Source of the DNA: Flavobacterium sp. CFS9
Lineage (GTDB): Bacteria; Bacteroidota; Bacteroidia; Flavobacteriales; Flavobacteriaceae
Direction: 5' to 3'
DNA: 64,000 nt
NCBI RefSeq assembly: GCF_041154745.1
Contig: NZ_AP031573.1
Location: forward strand, 5,084,001-5,148,000
Part shown: in pieces, positions 43,865-52,545 of the stretch
Position numbering within the stretch: position 1 is the stretch's first letter
Layout of the letters: every line of letters starts with the position of its first letter
Program-made: the position numbers and the translations under genes
Notes under the pieces: model-generated
Seen by the model: only the letters and a program-made list of their open reading frames with translations
Told to the model about the DNA's origin: nothing
Databases searched by the model: none

Positions 43865-44767
43865 TTAAATTGTCCCAATCAGGAGACTTTCAATTTTTGA
43901 AAACGGAATCTCAGGATTGGCACCGGGTGACGCAGCAACCAAGGCGCCTACAGCACATGCAAAATCAATTGCGTCCTGCGGCTTTTTTCCCGTAAGCAGT
44001 GAGGTAATTAAAGCGGCTAAAAAAGAATCTCCTGCCCCTACTGTATCCACAACTTTTACCCTATAACCGTAATTCTCATACAATTGATTTTCCCAAAGCA
44101 ATACTGCGCCATGTTGTCCTCTGGTTACGCAAATAGCATTGGTACTGGTTTTCTCTGCAATAAAATAAATATTTTCTTCCAGTGTGGTAAAAGGTGAATG
44201 CAGTGCTGCGGAAACTTCTAATAATTCTTCATCATTAAACTTTATAAAACTGGCAGCATGCATCAACTGTTCTAAAATCTTATAGGAATAATGAGGCTTT
44301 CTTAAATTGACATCAAAAACTTTATAAACATTGGTCTGTAATAATTCTTCAAGAGATTTCCTGGATATCTCATCCCGACAAACTAAACTTCCAAAAATCA
44401 AAACATCGGCATTCGCTGTCAAACTTTTGGCAAAATCACTTAAAACAATCTTATCCCAGGCCGCCGGATAATGAATGACATAACTCGCCGATCCTTTATC
44501 GTTAAGAGTTACATTAACCAAACCTGTCGGAAAATCTTCTGATTTGATTATCGCTTCAACTTCGAGTCCAAGACTTTTTATATGATTGATAATCGCAGTA
44601 CCGCCTTCATCATTTCCCACACAGCTAATCATCGCAGCATTGCAGCCTAACGATTGCATTCGCAGGGCAACGTTTAATGGTGCGCCTCCAATCTTTTTTT
44701 CTGAAGCAAAAACATCCCAAAGTACTTCTCCGTAGGCAATTGCCTTTAGACTTTTTCCATTACTCAT
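43865..44767 (-). CDS. PfkB-family carbohydrate kinase (fructokinase-like)
   Basis: This 300-residue sugar kinase has the N-terminal GGAPLNVALRMQSLG motif and the C-terminal anion-hole/catalytic motif DTVGAGDSFLAALITSLL with Asp as base. The opening AIAYGEVLWDVF fits fructokinases, though 2-keto-3-deoxygluconate kinases have the same layout. A KDG kinase would connect to the uronate genes at the window end. It stands alone and has its own terminator. Confidence 0.85.
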   Translation of the reverse strand: MSNGKSLKAIAYGEVLWDVFASEKKIGGAPLNVALRMQSLGCNAAMISCVGNDEGGTAIINHIKSLGLEVEAIIKSEDFPTGLVNVTLNDKGSASYVIHYPAAWDKIVLSDFAKSLTANADVLIFGSLVCRDEISRKSLEELLQTNVYKVFDVNLRKPHYSYKILEQLMHAASFIKFNDEELLEVSAALHSPFTTLEENIYFIAEKTSTNAICVTRGQHGAVLLWENQLYENYGYRVKVVDTVGAGDSFLAALITSLLTGKKPQDAIDFACAVGALVAASPGANPEIPFSKIESLLIGTI

Positions 44768-45350
44768 TCTAAAAACAATTTTATATTAGCAAGTCTGTTT
44801 AAAACACGGTAATGTTGATTTTCTCTCTAAACAGAAGATGGTCTGACTCTTTTTACCGATGTGTCTAAAATACAACTATAAAATTAAACTGCGATCGGGG
44901 CAATACTAAAAGCTCTTGGGGAATTTAAAAAATAATAAAGTATGCATTCGAAAACTACTGCTCTGAAAGAGCCTTAGCCGTAGCATAGTGCGAAGCACTA
45001 TGAATAATAGAAATGATGGTTTACGCCCTGAAAGGGCAAAAGCCTGAGCTCAAAAAAACTATTTTTTACTAGAATGTCTAATTCTAAACCCTCTGCTTTT
45101 GCCCTTTCAGGGCGTGATATTAACCAATAATTTAATTCATAGTGCGTTGCACTATCCTTTTGCTTTTTGGCTTTCAGCCTTATTTATGGTTTTACAGCAT
45201 TTGCCCCTATAAACAAATGTTCTATTATTTTTTTGTAATAACTAAGAGATTTTAAAGTTGACACTGTTGTTAAAAACTTTATCAGTCTGCCTTTTTTTTG
45301 TTAATCCTGAACAACTTTATAATAAAAAATCTCTCTAAAATTTTCCCATA
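44768..45350. other. Spacer holding a six-hairpin REP-like element
   Basis: There is no gene in this stretch. The palindromic element occupies 44960-45179 and is described separately. The flanks are plain AT-rich DNA. Confidence 0.55.
44960..45179. repeat. Six-hairpin palindromic repeat element (REP/BIME-like)
   Basis: The left half carries three hairpins with GAA loops: GCTCT-GAA-AGAGC (44960-44972), CATAGTGC-GAA-GCACTATG (44984-45002) and GCCCT-GAA-AGGGC (45025-45037). The right half carries them in reverse order and orientation: GCCCT-TTC-AGGGC (45101-45113), ATAGTGC-GTT-GCACTAT (45139-45155) and GGCT-TTC-AGCC (45169-45179). The whole therefore forms one large inverted repeat, as in REP pairs mobilised by IS200-like (RAYT) transposases. 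No transposase is present. Confidence 0.75.
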
Positions 45351-45383
45351 AAAAAACCTCGCTTAAAGTTCATTAAGCGAGGT
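45351..45383 (-). terminator. Terminator of the histone-like gene
   Basis: ACCTCGCTTAA (45356-45366) and TTAAGCGAGGT (45373-45383) form a perfect 11-bp stem; on the minus strand a T run follows. Confidence 0.88.
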
Positions 45384-45405
45384 CTTTTTCTTTCGAAAAA
45401 AAATA

Positions 45406-45582
45406 TTATTTTTTAGATTCTTCGATAGAAACTTTTCTAAACTCTTTTAAAAGTTTTTCAATTTCTAAAGTAGATTTACGCGCTCTTGGTCCAGCAGCTT
45501 TAACACCTTTTTCAGTTAATGATTCAGCCTCTGCTTTAAATGTTTCAATTTCGGCGTTGATTTTTACTAATAGATCGTTCAT
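45406..45582 (-). CDS. Histone H1-like (Hc1-type) DNA-binding protein
   Basis: This is a 58-residue Lys-rich helical protein (MNDLLVKINAEIETFKAEAESLTEKGVKAAG, then ARKSTLEIEKLLKEFRKVS). It matches the short histone-H1/Hc1-like proteins common in Flavobacteriia and presumably binds DNA. The ATG at 45582 is preferred over the extended frame to 45609, which adds nine hydrophobic residues. A strong terminator follows closely. Confidence 0.83.
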   Translation of the reverse strand: MNDLLVKINAEIETFKAEAESLTEKGVKAAGPRARKSTLEIEKLLKEFRKVSIEESKK

Positions 45583-45609
45583 GCTTATAATTATTAAATT
45601 AAGTCGCAA

Positions 45610-46027
45610 AAATAGAAGTTTGATTGGGAGTTACAACACATTTGCTGTTAAATTTATCCTCATTTTTAAGCCTCTGACTTAACGATAAATTTACTTTTTC
45701 ACTTTTTTGCATTTCATTTTTCACAACAAACTAATTTTCAATAATTTATTTTCTACCCCTGATAATTCCTGCCCTGTAAGGCATCCGGAAGTATTTTCAA
45801 TAAAATTTCATTTTGTAACTTCAAAACACGTCAAAAAGTTCCCTTTTTACTCCTTTTAGCAATTGTAATTCTGCTTTTTTTGACAAAAATCAGTCAAATA
45901 TGCGCCAGATTTGGCTTAAAAGTCTTCAAAAATGAAAGTATTTGTGATACGAGACTCAAACTATGAAGAGGTGTTTATTTCCTTATTTCAGCTTTCACTT
46001 TTTCTAAAAAAATCTCTTACCCATCAA
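45610..46027. other. Spacer without supported gene
   Basis: This 418-bp AT-rich gap lies between the histone-like gene and the YcxB-like gene. A 47-codon plus-strand ORF (45932-46075) runs into the 3' end of the next gene on the other strand and is not accepted. No repeat stands out. Confidence 0.45.
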
Positions 46028-46561
46028 TCAGATTCTTTCTACATGGGTAACATTGCAATCAATAAATTCAATTAATTTTTCTATTTTTTTGCTGCAATTC
46101 TCTTTGTTTGAAATTGAGATAATGTAACCATTCTTATCTTTAATATATAACAGAAAACAGTCCTTAGTGAGGATTGCCTTCTCTATCTGGCACCATCTAT
46201 GAGTAAATCCGCCCAAAGGGGAATGGACTTCTATAAATGAATTCGTAAAACTAAATTTGTACTGACGTGAAAAACGATCAAATTTTAACAATTTTCTGAC
46301 CAATCGAAAAGTTACTTTGCAAATTGTATTTACTATTGGATAATGAAAAAGTAAAAAAAGGATCACTAAAAACAAGTCTTTTATAATCCATTGAAAAAAA
46401 TCATTATTCCCATTCCAATCTGAATAAACAAAGATCACTAAAGTGACTGCTAAAAAAAACATTACTCTTTTTTTGTACAAATCTTTGAAATACATCTTAT
46501 GCAAATTACGTATCTCTGCCATATTCAAATCAAACTCCAATGAAAAAGTAGAGGTGCCCAT
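46028..46561 (-). CDS. YcxB-like membrane protein
   Basis: This is a 177-residue protein. Two membrane helices (residues about 33-45 and 58-80) are followed by a C-terminal domain with FSFTNSFIEVHSPLGGFTHRWCQIEKAILTKDCFLLYI, typical of YcxB-like proteins. The family role is unknown. It is a single gene in front of the pectin locus. Confidence 0.72.
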   Translation of the reverse strand: MGTSTFSLEFDLNMAEIRNLHKMYFKDLYKKRVMFFLAVTLVIFVYSDWNGNNDFFQWIIKDLFLVILFLLFHYPIVNTICKVTFRLVRKLLKFDRFSRQYKFSFTNSFIEVHSPLGGFTHRWCQIEKAILTKDCFLLYIKDKNGYIISISNKENCSKKIEKLIEFIDCNVTHVERI

Positions 46562-46766
46562 ATGCTGTTTCCAGTGTTTCTTATTAATAAATAATACACT
46601 TTTATCCTTCCTCTTCTCTTCTTAAAAAATAATGAAGAAGTAATAAAGTATGCAGCAAATTTAATTGTAACATTTTTTTTCAAGCACCTCAATAAGCCAT
46701 AAAACTATCGTAATAAGACAAATATGAAATTAATTTGTCTATGAGTATCTTTTTGGCCTAAGTCTT

Positions 46767-47513
46767 TTATTTAATTCCTTTTTTTAATACCGCCAAAGCA
46801 GGATCAGTTGCGGCTTTAATTTGATTGATTACAATTTTGGCAATTTCTGTGGCTCCTTTTAATGATAAATGGGTATCATCGTTTTTATCTTTATCATAAT
46901 AAGCATTGTCACCCGCTTTAAAATGCAAATGCAGCTGTTTTGATTTTTCAGGGCCGTAGGTTTGTTCCAATATTTCTGTAAAATATTCGAGGTCAATAAA
47001 AGGAACTTTAAACTCTTGCGCCACCATTCTGGTTATTAAAGGATAATCACCGTGTGTGGGTATTAAAACTCCTTTTTCGTTAAAATTACGTCTCGCGACC
47101 GAGCTTAACAATACAGGGGTTGCGCCTTTTTCTCTACTCTCTTTTACAAACTTAATCAGGTTGTATCGGTAACCTGTATGGGGATTTGTGTAACGGGTCG
47201 AATCTTCGATTTTTTCGTCGTTATGACCAAACTCAATGAAAACGTAATCTCCTTTTTTGAGTTTTTTATAAATCGAATCCCATCGTTTTTCATTGATAAA
47301 ACTTTTAGTGCTTCGTCCGTTTACCGCTTTATTTTCGACCACAATATTTTCGGTAAAAAAAGGCTGTAAAACCTGCGCCCATCCATGTTCCGGATTACGT
47401 TCGGGATCTTTTTTATTGGCCATAGTCGAGTCGCCAATCGTATAAAGTGTTGTTTTCTGAGCAAAGCATGCCACTGAAAAAAAAACAATTAGTAACAGAT
47501 AATATTTAGTCAT
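46767..47513 (-). CDS. Rhamnogalacturonan acetylesterase (CE12, SGNH fold)
   Basis: This 248-residue secreted esterase removes acetyl groups from rhamnogalacturonan I so that other enzymes can act. It has a signal peptide (CFAQK), the block-I Ser in YTIGDSTMANK, Gly and Asn in blocks II and III (NGRSTKSF, FIEFGHNDEK), and the Asp/His pair in DDTHLSLKGA. It is the last gene of the pectin locus on the minus strand, 71 bp behind a GH28 gene. Confidence 0.92.
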   Translation of the reverse strand: MTKYYLLLIVFFSVACFAQKTTLYTIGDSTMANKKDPERNPEHGWAQVLQPFFTENIVVENKAVNGRSTKSFINEKRWDSIYKKLKKGDYVFIEFGHNDEKIEDSTRYTNPHTGYRYNLIKFVKESREKGATPVLLSSVARRNFNEKGVLIPTHGDYPLITRMVAQEFKVPFIDLEYFTEILEQTYGPEKSKQLHLHFKAGDNAYYDKDKNDDTHLSLKGATEIAKIVINQIKAATDPALAVLKKGIK

Positions 47514-47540
47514 TTGATTTACATTTTACTAAAAAAAAAT

Positions 47541-47572
47541 CTTAGTCCCTTAGAACCTTAGCCTCTCAGCAC
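47541..47572. repeat. Octamer array, left of GH28
   Basis: Four 8-nt units on the plus strand (CTTAGTCC, CTTAGAAC, CTTAGCCT, CTCAGCAC) read on the minus strand as NNNCTRAG. They are the inverted counterpart of the array at 48951-48982. Confidence 0.75.
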
Positions 47573-47584
47573 CTCCAAAAAAAA

Positions 47585-48937
47585 CTATTTCGAGACCGCC
47601 GTTGGCACCGTTGCTTTTTCTCCAATAACGACTTCATTAAGCAATACATCTTTGGCATTCTCACTTGAAATCGCATTTTTAGCCCACTTGATATTAATGT
47701 TATTGAAGGAGATGTTACGTACTTTTTTGTCCGGAAACCCCTGAATTACAATTCCGGATGCCGTGGCCTTATTGCAGGTAATATTCGAGAATGAAATATT
47801 TGAAATCTCAGATTGAAAACCGCTTCCTTCTCCATGATAATTGGCTGTGATGTACAAGCAATCCTCGACCTCATCGAGTTTTACATTTCGAACAAAAACA
47901 TTTTTGATAAAACCGCCTCGGTCAGCATTGGTTTTCAAATAAATACCTCGTTTTAAATAGCCTGCTGTTTCACAGTTTTCGATGAATACATTCTGAACTC
48001 CCGCCGACATTTCGCTCCCAATCACTACTCCATGAAGTCCTTTAAACTTGCAATTTCTAATAACAATATTCTCGCTTGGAGTAGCCGAATTAGCTCTTCC
48101 TTCATGATCTCGTCCCGCTTTTATGGCTACATTATCATCGCCATTATCAAAGGTTACATTTTCAATTAAAACATCTTTTGCATACTCGGGATCAATTCCA
48201 TCGTTATTATGATTCAATGATTTGTAATGCACACCACGCACCGTAATACTTTGTGATTTCAATAAATGCAAACACCAAAAAGGAGAATTTTCAATATGAA
48301 TATTTTCAACCAAAATATTTTTACAATTTAAAAACTGAATCATTTGTGGACGCAAAAAGTATCCCTCTCCGAATTTCCTGTCCTTCAAAGACGTACTATT
48401 ATGGTTCATTTCACGGCTTCTGTTTTTTCCGACGCCTTCCTTTGCTTTAAAACTCTTCCAGATTTTACCTCCGTCACCATCAATGGTTCCTTCTCCTGTT
48501 ATGGCTATATTTGAGCATTCATTAGCATAAATCAACGGGCTGTAATTGTATAACATCGTTCCTTCCCAACTCGTTAAAACCATTGGTAAATAATCTGTGG
48601 GAGTATCGCTGAATTTAATTTTTGCTCCTTTTTCTAAAATAAGATTCACATTGCTCACAAAATGAATTGGGCCATTGATTTTATAAATTCCTTTTGGAAC
48701 AATGATTGTCCCTCCCTTATTCTTTTTACACAAAGCCATTGCTTTGTCAAAGAAAGGTTTGTTATTGGTAATGGAATCCCCCTTTGCTCCCAGTTTTACC
48801 ATATTAATTTGATAGGAAGGAAATACGGGAAGCTGAATTCTATTGACAATTGAATCGACCTTTGCTGATGGAAATTCAACATTCTGAGCAAAAGAAGCCC
48901 ACGAAAGGAATAGTAAAATGAAGTGCTTTAAAGTCAT
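47585..48937 (-). CDS. GH28 pectinase of the pectin locus
   Basis: This is a 450-residue secreted beta-helix hydrolase with MVKLGAKGDSITNNKPF at the entry and the GH28 motifs NNDGIDPEY, GDDNVAIKAGRD and GLHGVVIGSEMS (His). In the usual R-x-K position it reads IYLKTNADRGG, so Arg is replaced by Tyr. This may alter substrate choice towards rhamnogalacturonan or exo action. It sits between the PL10-CE8 fusion and the CE12 esterase. Octamer arrays lie on both flanks. Confidence 0.9.
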   Translation of the reverse strand: MTLKHFILLFLSWASFAQNVEFPSAKVDSIVNRIQLPVFPSYQINMVKLGAKGDSITNNKPFFDKAMALCKKNKGGTIIVPKGIYKINGPIHFVSNVNLILEKGAKIKFSDTPTDYLPMVLTSWEGTMLYNYSPLIYANECSNIAITGEGTIDGDGGKIWKSFKAKEGVGKNRSREMNHNSTSLKDRKFGEGYFLRPQMIQFLNCKNILVENIHIENSPFWCLHLLKSQSITVRGVHYKSLNHNNDGIDPEYAKDVLIENVTFDNGDDNVAIKAGRDHEGRANSATPSENIVIRNCKFKGLHGVVIGSEMSAGVQNVFIENCETAGYLKRGIYLKTNADRGGFIKNVFVRNVKLDEVEDCLYITANYHGEGSGFQSEISNISFSNITCNKATASGIVIQGFPDKKVRNISFNNINIKWAKNAISSENAKDVLLNEVVIGEKATVPTAVSK

Positions 48938-48950
48938 GTTTTTTTTAAAG

Positions 48951-48982
48951 GTACTGAGGTTCTGAGGGGCTAAGATGCTAAG
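48951..48982. repeat. Octamer array, right of GH28
   Basis: Four consecutive 8-nt units (GTACTGAG, GTTCTGAG, GGGCTAAG, ATGCTAAG) fill the spacer between the PL10-CE8 gene and the GH28 gene. Confidence 0.75.
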
Positions 48983-49004
48983 GTTTTTGTTTGATCTTTT
49001 ACTC

Positions 49005-51029
49005 TTACTTGATGGCTGTATTCCCAGCGTACCAATTCTGGATTGAGTCTTTCAGAATATTTTCTGTGCTGTAGTTTTCGGCTTCTATTTTAGTAAGCTG
49101 ATGCGACCAAGACACTCTTTTTGATGGCTGAGCGCCCTCCCCTTTATTATTATACTCTGCATAAAAAGCCGTTTTTTCAGCTTCGGGTTTTGACCAGTTT
49201 TCCCAACCTTCGGGCCTGATATGTTTTCCCATGTCACAGTTCATATAAACGGTTTTGGCATAGATACGCCAGGGTCTGCCCAGATAAACTGCTGTTGCTG
49301 CCGGCTCAGCTGTGAGTTTGCAATTTTTAAAAACAAATCCGAAAGCGGTTCCTTCAGGTGTTGAAGCAGCAGTAATATAGGAGTTTTTGATACTGTGAAT
49401 CTCGCAATTCTCAAACAGAGCCGTTGCGCTTCCGAAAATAAAATCGGTTGTGCCTTCGATATAACTGTCTTTAATGTAGTGTTTGGCTTCTTTTCCGGAC
49501 AAATAGAGCGTATCCTGATTTCCGAGGATTAAGCAGTTTGAAATCTGAACTCTGTTTGCTACAACAGACAGTGCAATGGCCTGACCGTTATCACCTGAAG
49601 CATTTTTGATCGTTAAATTGGATGCTGAAAAATCATCGCCTTCCACCAAAACGGTATACGTAAAAAAAGTACTGTTTCTCCCTGTATTAATTTTTGAGAA
49701 ATTATCATCAAAAGCGATAATGGTATTTTCTTTGCTTTCACCCATTAGAGTCACCTGACTATTCCATTCCGGGATTCGGATTTTCTCCTTGTAAATTCCA
49801 TTTTTTACAAAGATGGTTACTCTCTCATAAGGAAAAGAAGGGCAGACATTGATAGCGTCCTGAATTTTTGTAAAATCACCCGAACCGTCTAAAGCAACAG
49901 TAATCCGATTACTTTTTTGGGGATCTGTAGATTCTTTAGACGTTACTTTTACTCCATTTTTTACAGTCCATGCCGCGTATTTTTTTAGTACTTCTTTAGG
50001 CGAATCTGAATACCACGAATAGCCGTTTCGTCTCTCGGCACCAATCTCGTCAATCGATTTTTTTCGGATTCCGTCTCGATCACAAAAGAAGGGTTCATTG
50101 GTAGAAAGATCCATAAATCTTGCCCAAATTGGAGCAGCATTTTGTGTTACGATCATTTTTTTATCGATCACTTTTCCGGCATCGTTCAAAACGCGCTTTT
50201 CTTCCAGATTGGTGATTTTTGTTTTTTCGAACCAAAGCTTTGCGCTTTGTACCGCTGTAATAATTTCAGCGGAAGGTTTTTCGATTGACATTAAAAGCAA
50301 TACAATTTTTGCGGATTCAGAGCCGCTTAACGATGCCAGTTCGAATGCTCTTGCGTTTGCAGGTGCTAAAGTAACCTCATCATGCTGGGCGCACCAGCCG
50401 GTTAAAGTACCATTCTGCCTGTATTGCGTTTTTAAAATACAATCTATTCCTTTTCGGAAAGATTCTTTCGCTTTTTCAACAATTGCTTTAGACGGTTTTA
50501 TACTAAAATAATCGGTTTCTTCACTTACTTGCTTTATAATGTTCAGGATATTCACCATCGAATCATCGTTGTATGTGATGTGTGTGTAATAGCCTTTTTT
50601 TAAAGGATAAAACTGAGGCCATCCTCCATTTTTATATTGAGCTTCCAACAAATAATTCAGTCCCTTTAAAAAAGATTCTTTGTATCGATCGTCTTTTACC
50701 TGCGCGTACATTTTGGACATGAAAAGCATCTCCTGACACGTTGCTCCATTGTCTGTCGTCGTTTCTGCAGTTATTTTTTTAAGCTTCAGTAAATCCTTTT
50801 TCTGCTCCGGCGTTAATTCATTCTGCATTTGAATGTTCTTAGGCCAGCCGCCAATTTCTCTTTGGTAGAGCAGTACATTTTCTGCTATTTTTTTTGCTTC
50901 ATCGGTGCCAAACCAGGCTGCATCATTTTTTCGAATGATATCCGGCCAATTTTTATAGGTGTTCTGGGCCTGAATACCAAAACTCAGAGCCAAACCAAAA
51001 AGCAACAGAATATTTTTTAACTTAATCAT
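49005..51029 (-). CDS. Bifunctional PL10 pectate lyase - CE8 pectin methylesterase
   Basis: This is a 674-residue secreted fusion. Residues 25-350 are a PL10 pectate lyase (GGWPKNIQMQ, GGWPQFYPLKKGYYTHITYNDDSM, and the catalytic Arg in APANARAFELASLSG). Residues about 370-660 are a CE8 methylesterase (VALDGSGDFTKIQDAI, the Asp pair in GNQDTLY and GTTDFIFGSA, and YLGRPWR). The esterase removes methyl groups from homogalacturonan, producing the substrate that the lyase cleaves by beta-elimination. It lies 73 bp behind GH105 and 67 bp before GH28. Confidence 0.93.
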   Translation of the reverse strand: MIKLKNILLLFGLALSFGIQAQNTYKNWPDIIRKNDAAWFGTDEAKKIAENVLLYQREIGGWPKNIQMQNELTPEQKKDLLKLKKITAETTTDNGATCQEMLFMSKMYAQVKDDRYKESFLKGLNYLLEAQYKNGGWPQFYPLKKGYYTHITYNDDSMVNILNIIKQVSEETDYFSIKPSKAIVEKAKESFRKGIDCILKTQYRQNGTLTGWCAQHDEVTLAPANARAFELASLSGSESAKIVLLLMSIEKPSAEIITAVQSAKLWFEKTKITNLEEKRVLNDAGKVIDKKMIVTQNAAPIWARFMDLSTNEPFFCDRDGIRKKSIDEIGAERRNGYSWYSDSPKEVLKKYAAWTVKNGVKVTSKESTDPQKSNRITVALDGSGDFTKIQDAINVCPSFPYERVTIFVKNGIYKEKIRIPEWNSQVTLMGESKENTIIAFDDNFSKINTGRNSTFFTYTVLVEGDDFSASNLTIKNASGDNGQAIALSVVANRVQISNCLILGNQDTLYLSGKEAKHYIKDSYIEGTTDFIFGSATALFENCEIHSIKNSYITAASTPEGTAFGFVFKNCKLTAEPAATAVYLGRPWRIYAKTVYMNCDMGKHIRPEGWENWSKPEAEKTAFYAEYNNKGEGAQPSKRVSWSHQLTKIEAENYSTENILKDSIQNWYAGNTAIK

Positions 51030-51102
51030 TTTAAAATTTTATTTTATTATTCTAATCCAATTAAACCAGCAGGTTTTAAAAACCTCTCGGGTTACTTCTT
51101 TA

Positions 51103-52323
51103 TTATCTGTTTAATTCAACAGCGGCTAGAATAAATGGTCCGGTTGCTTTAGGATCGTTGTCTTTTTTCTTTTCGTTTACATAATAGGTATACGATCCAT
51201 CACGATAGGGATTTCCTCCCAAACCTGCTACCTGACAGGCCTGCGTCAATGTGATTCCGCCATCAGCATCTACCCTGATCAATTGTTTGGTTAAACCGTC
51301 AAAAGCTTTATTGGCCAAAGTTTTATACTTTGAAGGAAGGTAACCTTTATTGGCTCCTTTTGCAAAAGCATAAGCAAACATTGACGATCCCGAAGCTTCC
51401 AAATAATTTCCTTCTGAGCCGCCTTTGTCTGTAACCTGATACCACAAACCGGATTTGTCCTGATATTTAGCTAAAGCAACCGAAACCGTATTCAGGTATT
51501 TTATCAATTCTTTTTGTTTCGGATGGTTTTTAGGGAAATAATCCAACGCATCAACCAATGCCATGACATACCAGCCTAAAGCTCTTGACCAAAAGTTCGG
51601 AGAGGTTCCGTTCTCCTTATTTGCCCAGAGCATCTGTTTGCTCTCATCCCAACCGTGATACAACAAACCTGTTTTTGGGTCTGTTGCATGCAATTGAATT
51701 AACTCAAACTGTTTCGCGACATCATCAAGACTTTTTCCTCCTTCAAAGGTAACGGTATATTGTGCATAAAATGGTTCTCCCATGTACAAACCGTCCAGCC
51801 ACATTTGATTCGGATAAATTTGTTTGTGCCAAAATCCACCGCTCGCTGTCCTTGGCTGTTCCGTCAGCTGCTTGCGTAGTAACTCAAGTGCTTTTAAGTA
51901 TTTTTCTTCTTTCGTAGCAGCATAGATATCAAACAACAAACGTCCCGGTACAATTAAGTCAATATTGTATTTATCCAGTTCATAGGTTTTAATCGTTCCG
52001 TCATTTTGAACCAAAACATCTACATAGCTTTTTACATAGTCCGTATATCTCGTATCCGGATTTTTTTTGTTCAGTTCTTCAATCGCATGTAAAACCAATC
52101 CATGAACATAATCCCATTTGGGTGTTTTTGAATCATCGATCCTATAACTTTCGGGATGACGTTTCATTAAAGTCAAAGCCATTTTATCAGACCATTTTAA
52201 ATCTTTTCCGATAACAATTTCTTTTTTTGAAGGTTCCTGAGAAGTGACTTTACAGCTTGCAAAGACCATCAGACAGACCAATGTCATCGCTGCAAAATAA
52301 CCTTTTGTATTCTTATTTTTCAT
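51103..52323 (-). CDS. GH105 unsaturated (rhamno)galacturonyl hydrolase
   Basis: This 406-residue enzyme has a lipobox (LMVFASC) and the alpha/alpha-barrel signature of GH105: HGLVLHAIEEL, DIYAATKEEKYLKAL, MWLDGLYMGEPFYAQY, FWSRALGWYVMALVDAL, YLEASGSSMFAYAFAKG. It removes the unsaturated uronate left at chain ends by pectate or rhamnogalacturonan lyases, feeding the PL10 product forward. It lies between DUF4861 and the PL10-CE8 gene. Confidence 0.93.
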   Translation of the reverse strand: MKNKNTKGYFAAMTLVCLMVFASCKVTSQEPSKKEIVIGKDLKWSDKMALTLMKRHPESYRIDDSKTPKWDYVHGLVLHAIEELNKKNPDTRYTDYVKSYVDVLVQNDGTIKTYELDKYNIDLIVPGRLLFDIYAATKEEKYLKALELLRKQLTEQPRTASGGFWHKQIYPNQMWLDGLYMGEPFYAQYTVTFEGGKSLDDVAKQFELIQLHATDPKTGLLYHGWDESKQMLWANKENGTSPNFWSRALGWYVMALVDALDYFPKNHPKQKELIKYLNTVSVALAKYQDKSGLWYQVTDKGGSEGNYLEASGSSMFAYAFAKGANKGYLPSKYKTLANKAFDGLTKQLIRVDADGGITLTQACQVAGLGGNPYRDGSYTYYVNEKKKDNDPKATGPFILAAVELNR

Positions 52324-52545
52324 TGCTACTTTATTTTAAATTCTACAATTTTACAGCAAATCACAATACGTTTAATTGCTTTCCTGCAGATTTATGTATT
52401 TTGTAATTATTTAATCTGTTTTTTTTACCACAGATTAAAAGAATTAGATTTGATTGTGATTGTAAATACTCTCTCACGCAGATCCTGCAAATCAAGCAGA
52501 TTTTTTAATCTCTTTAACCTCTTAATCCACGATTCATCTCACAAC

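Noticed and set aside
45932..46075. 47-codon plus-strand ORF
   Set aside because: It overlaps the 3' end of the YcxB-like gene on the other strand and has only a poor -7 match; chance is more likely.
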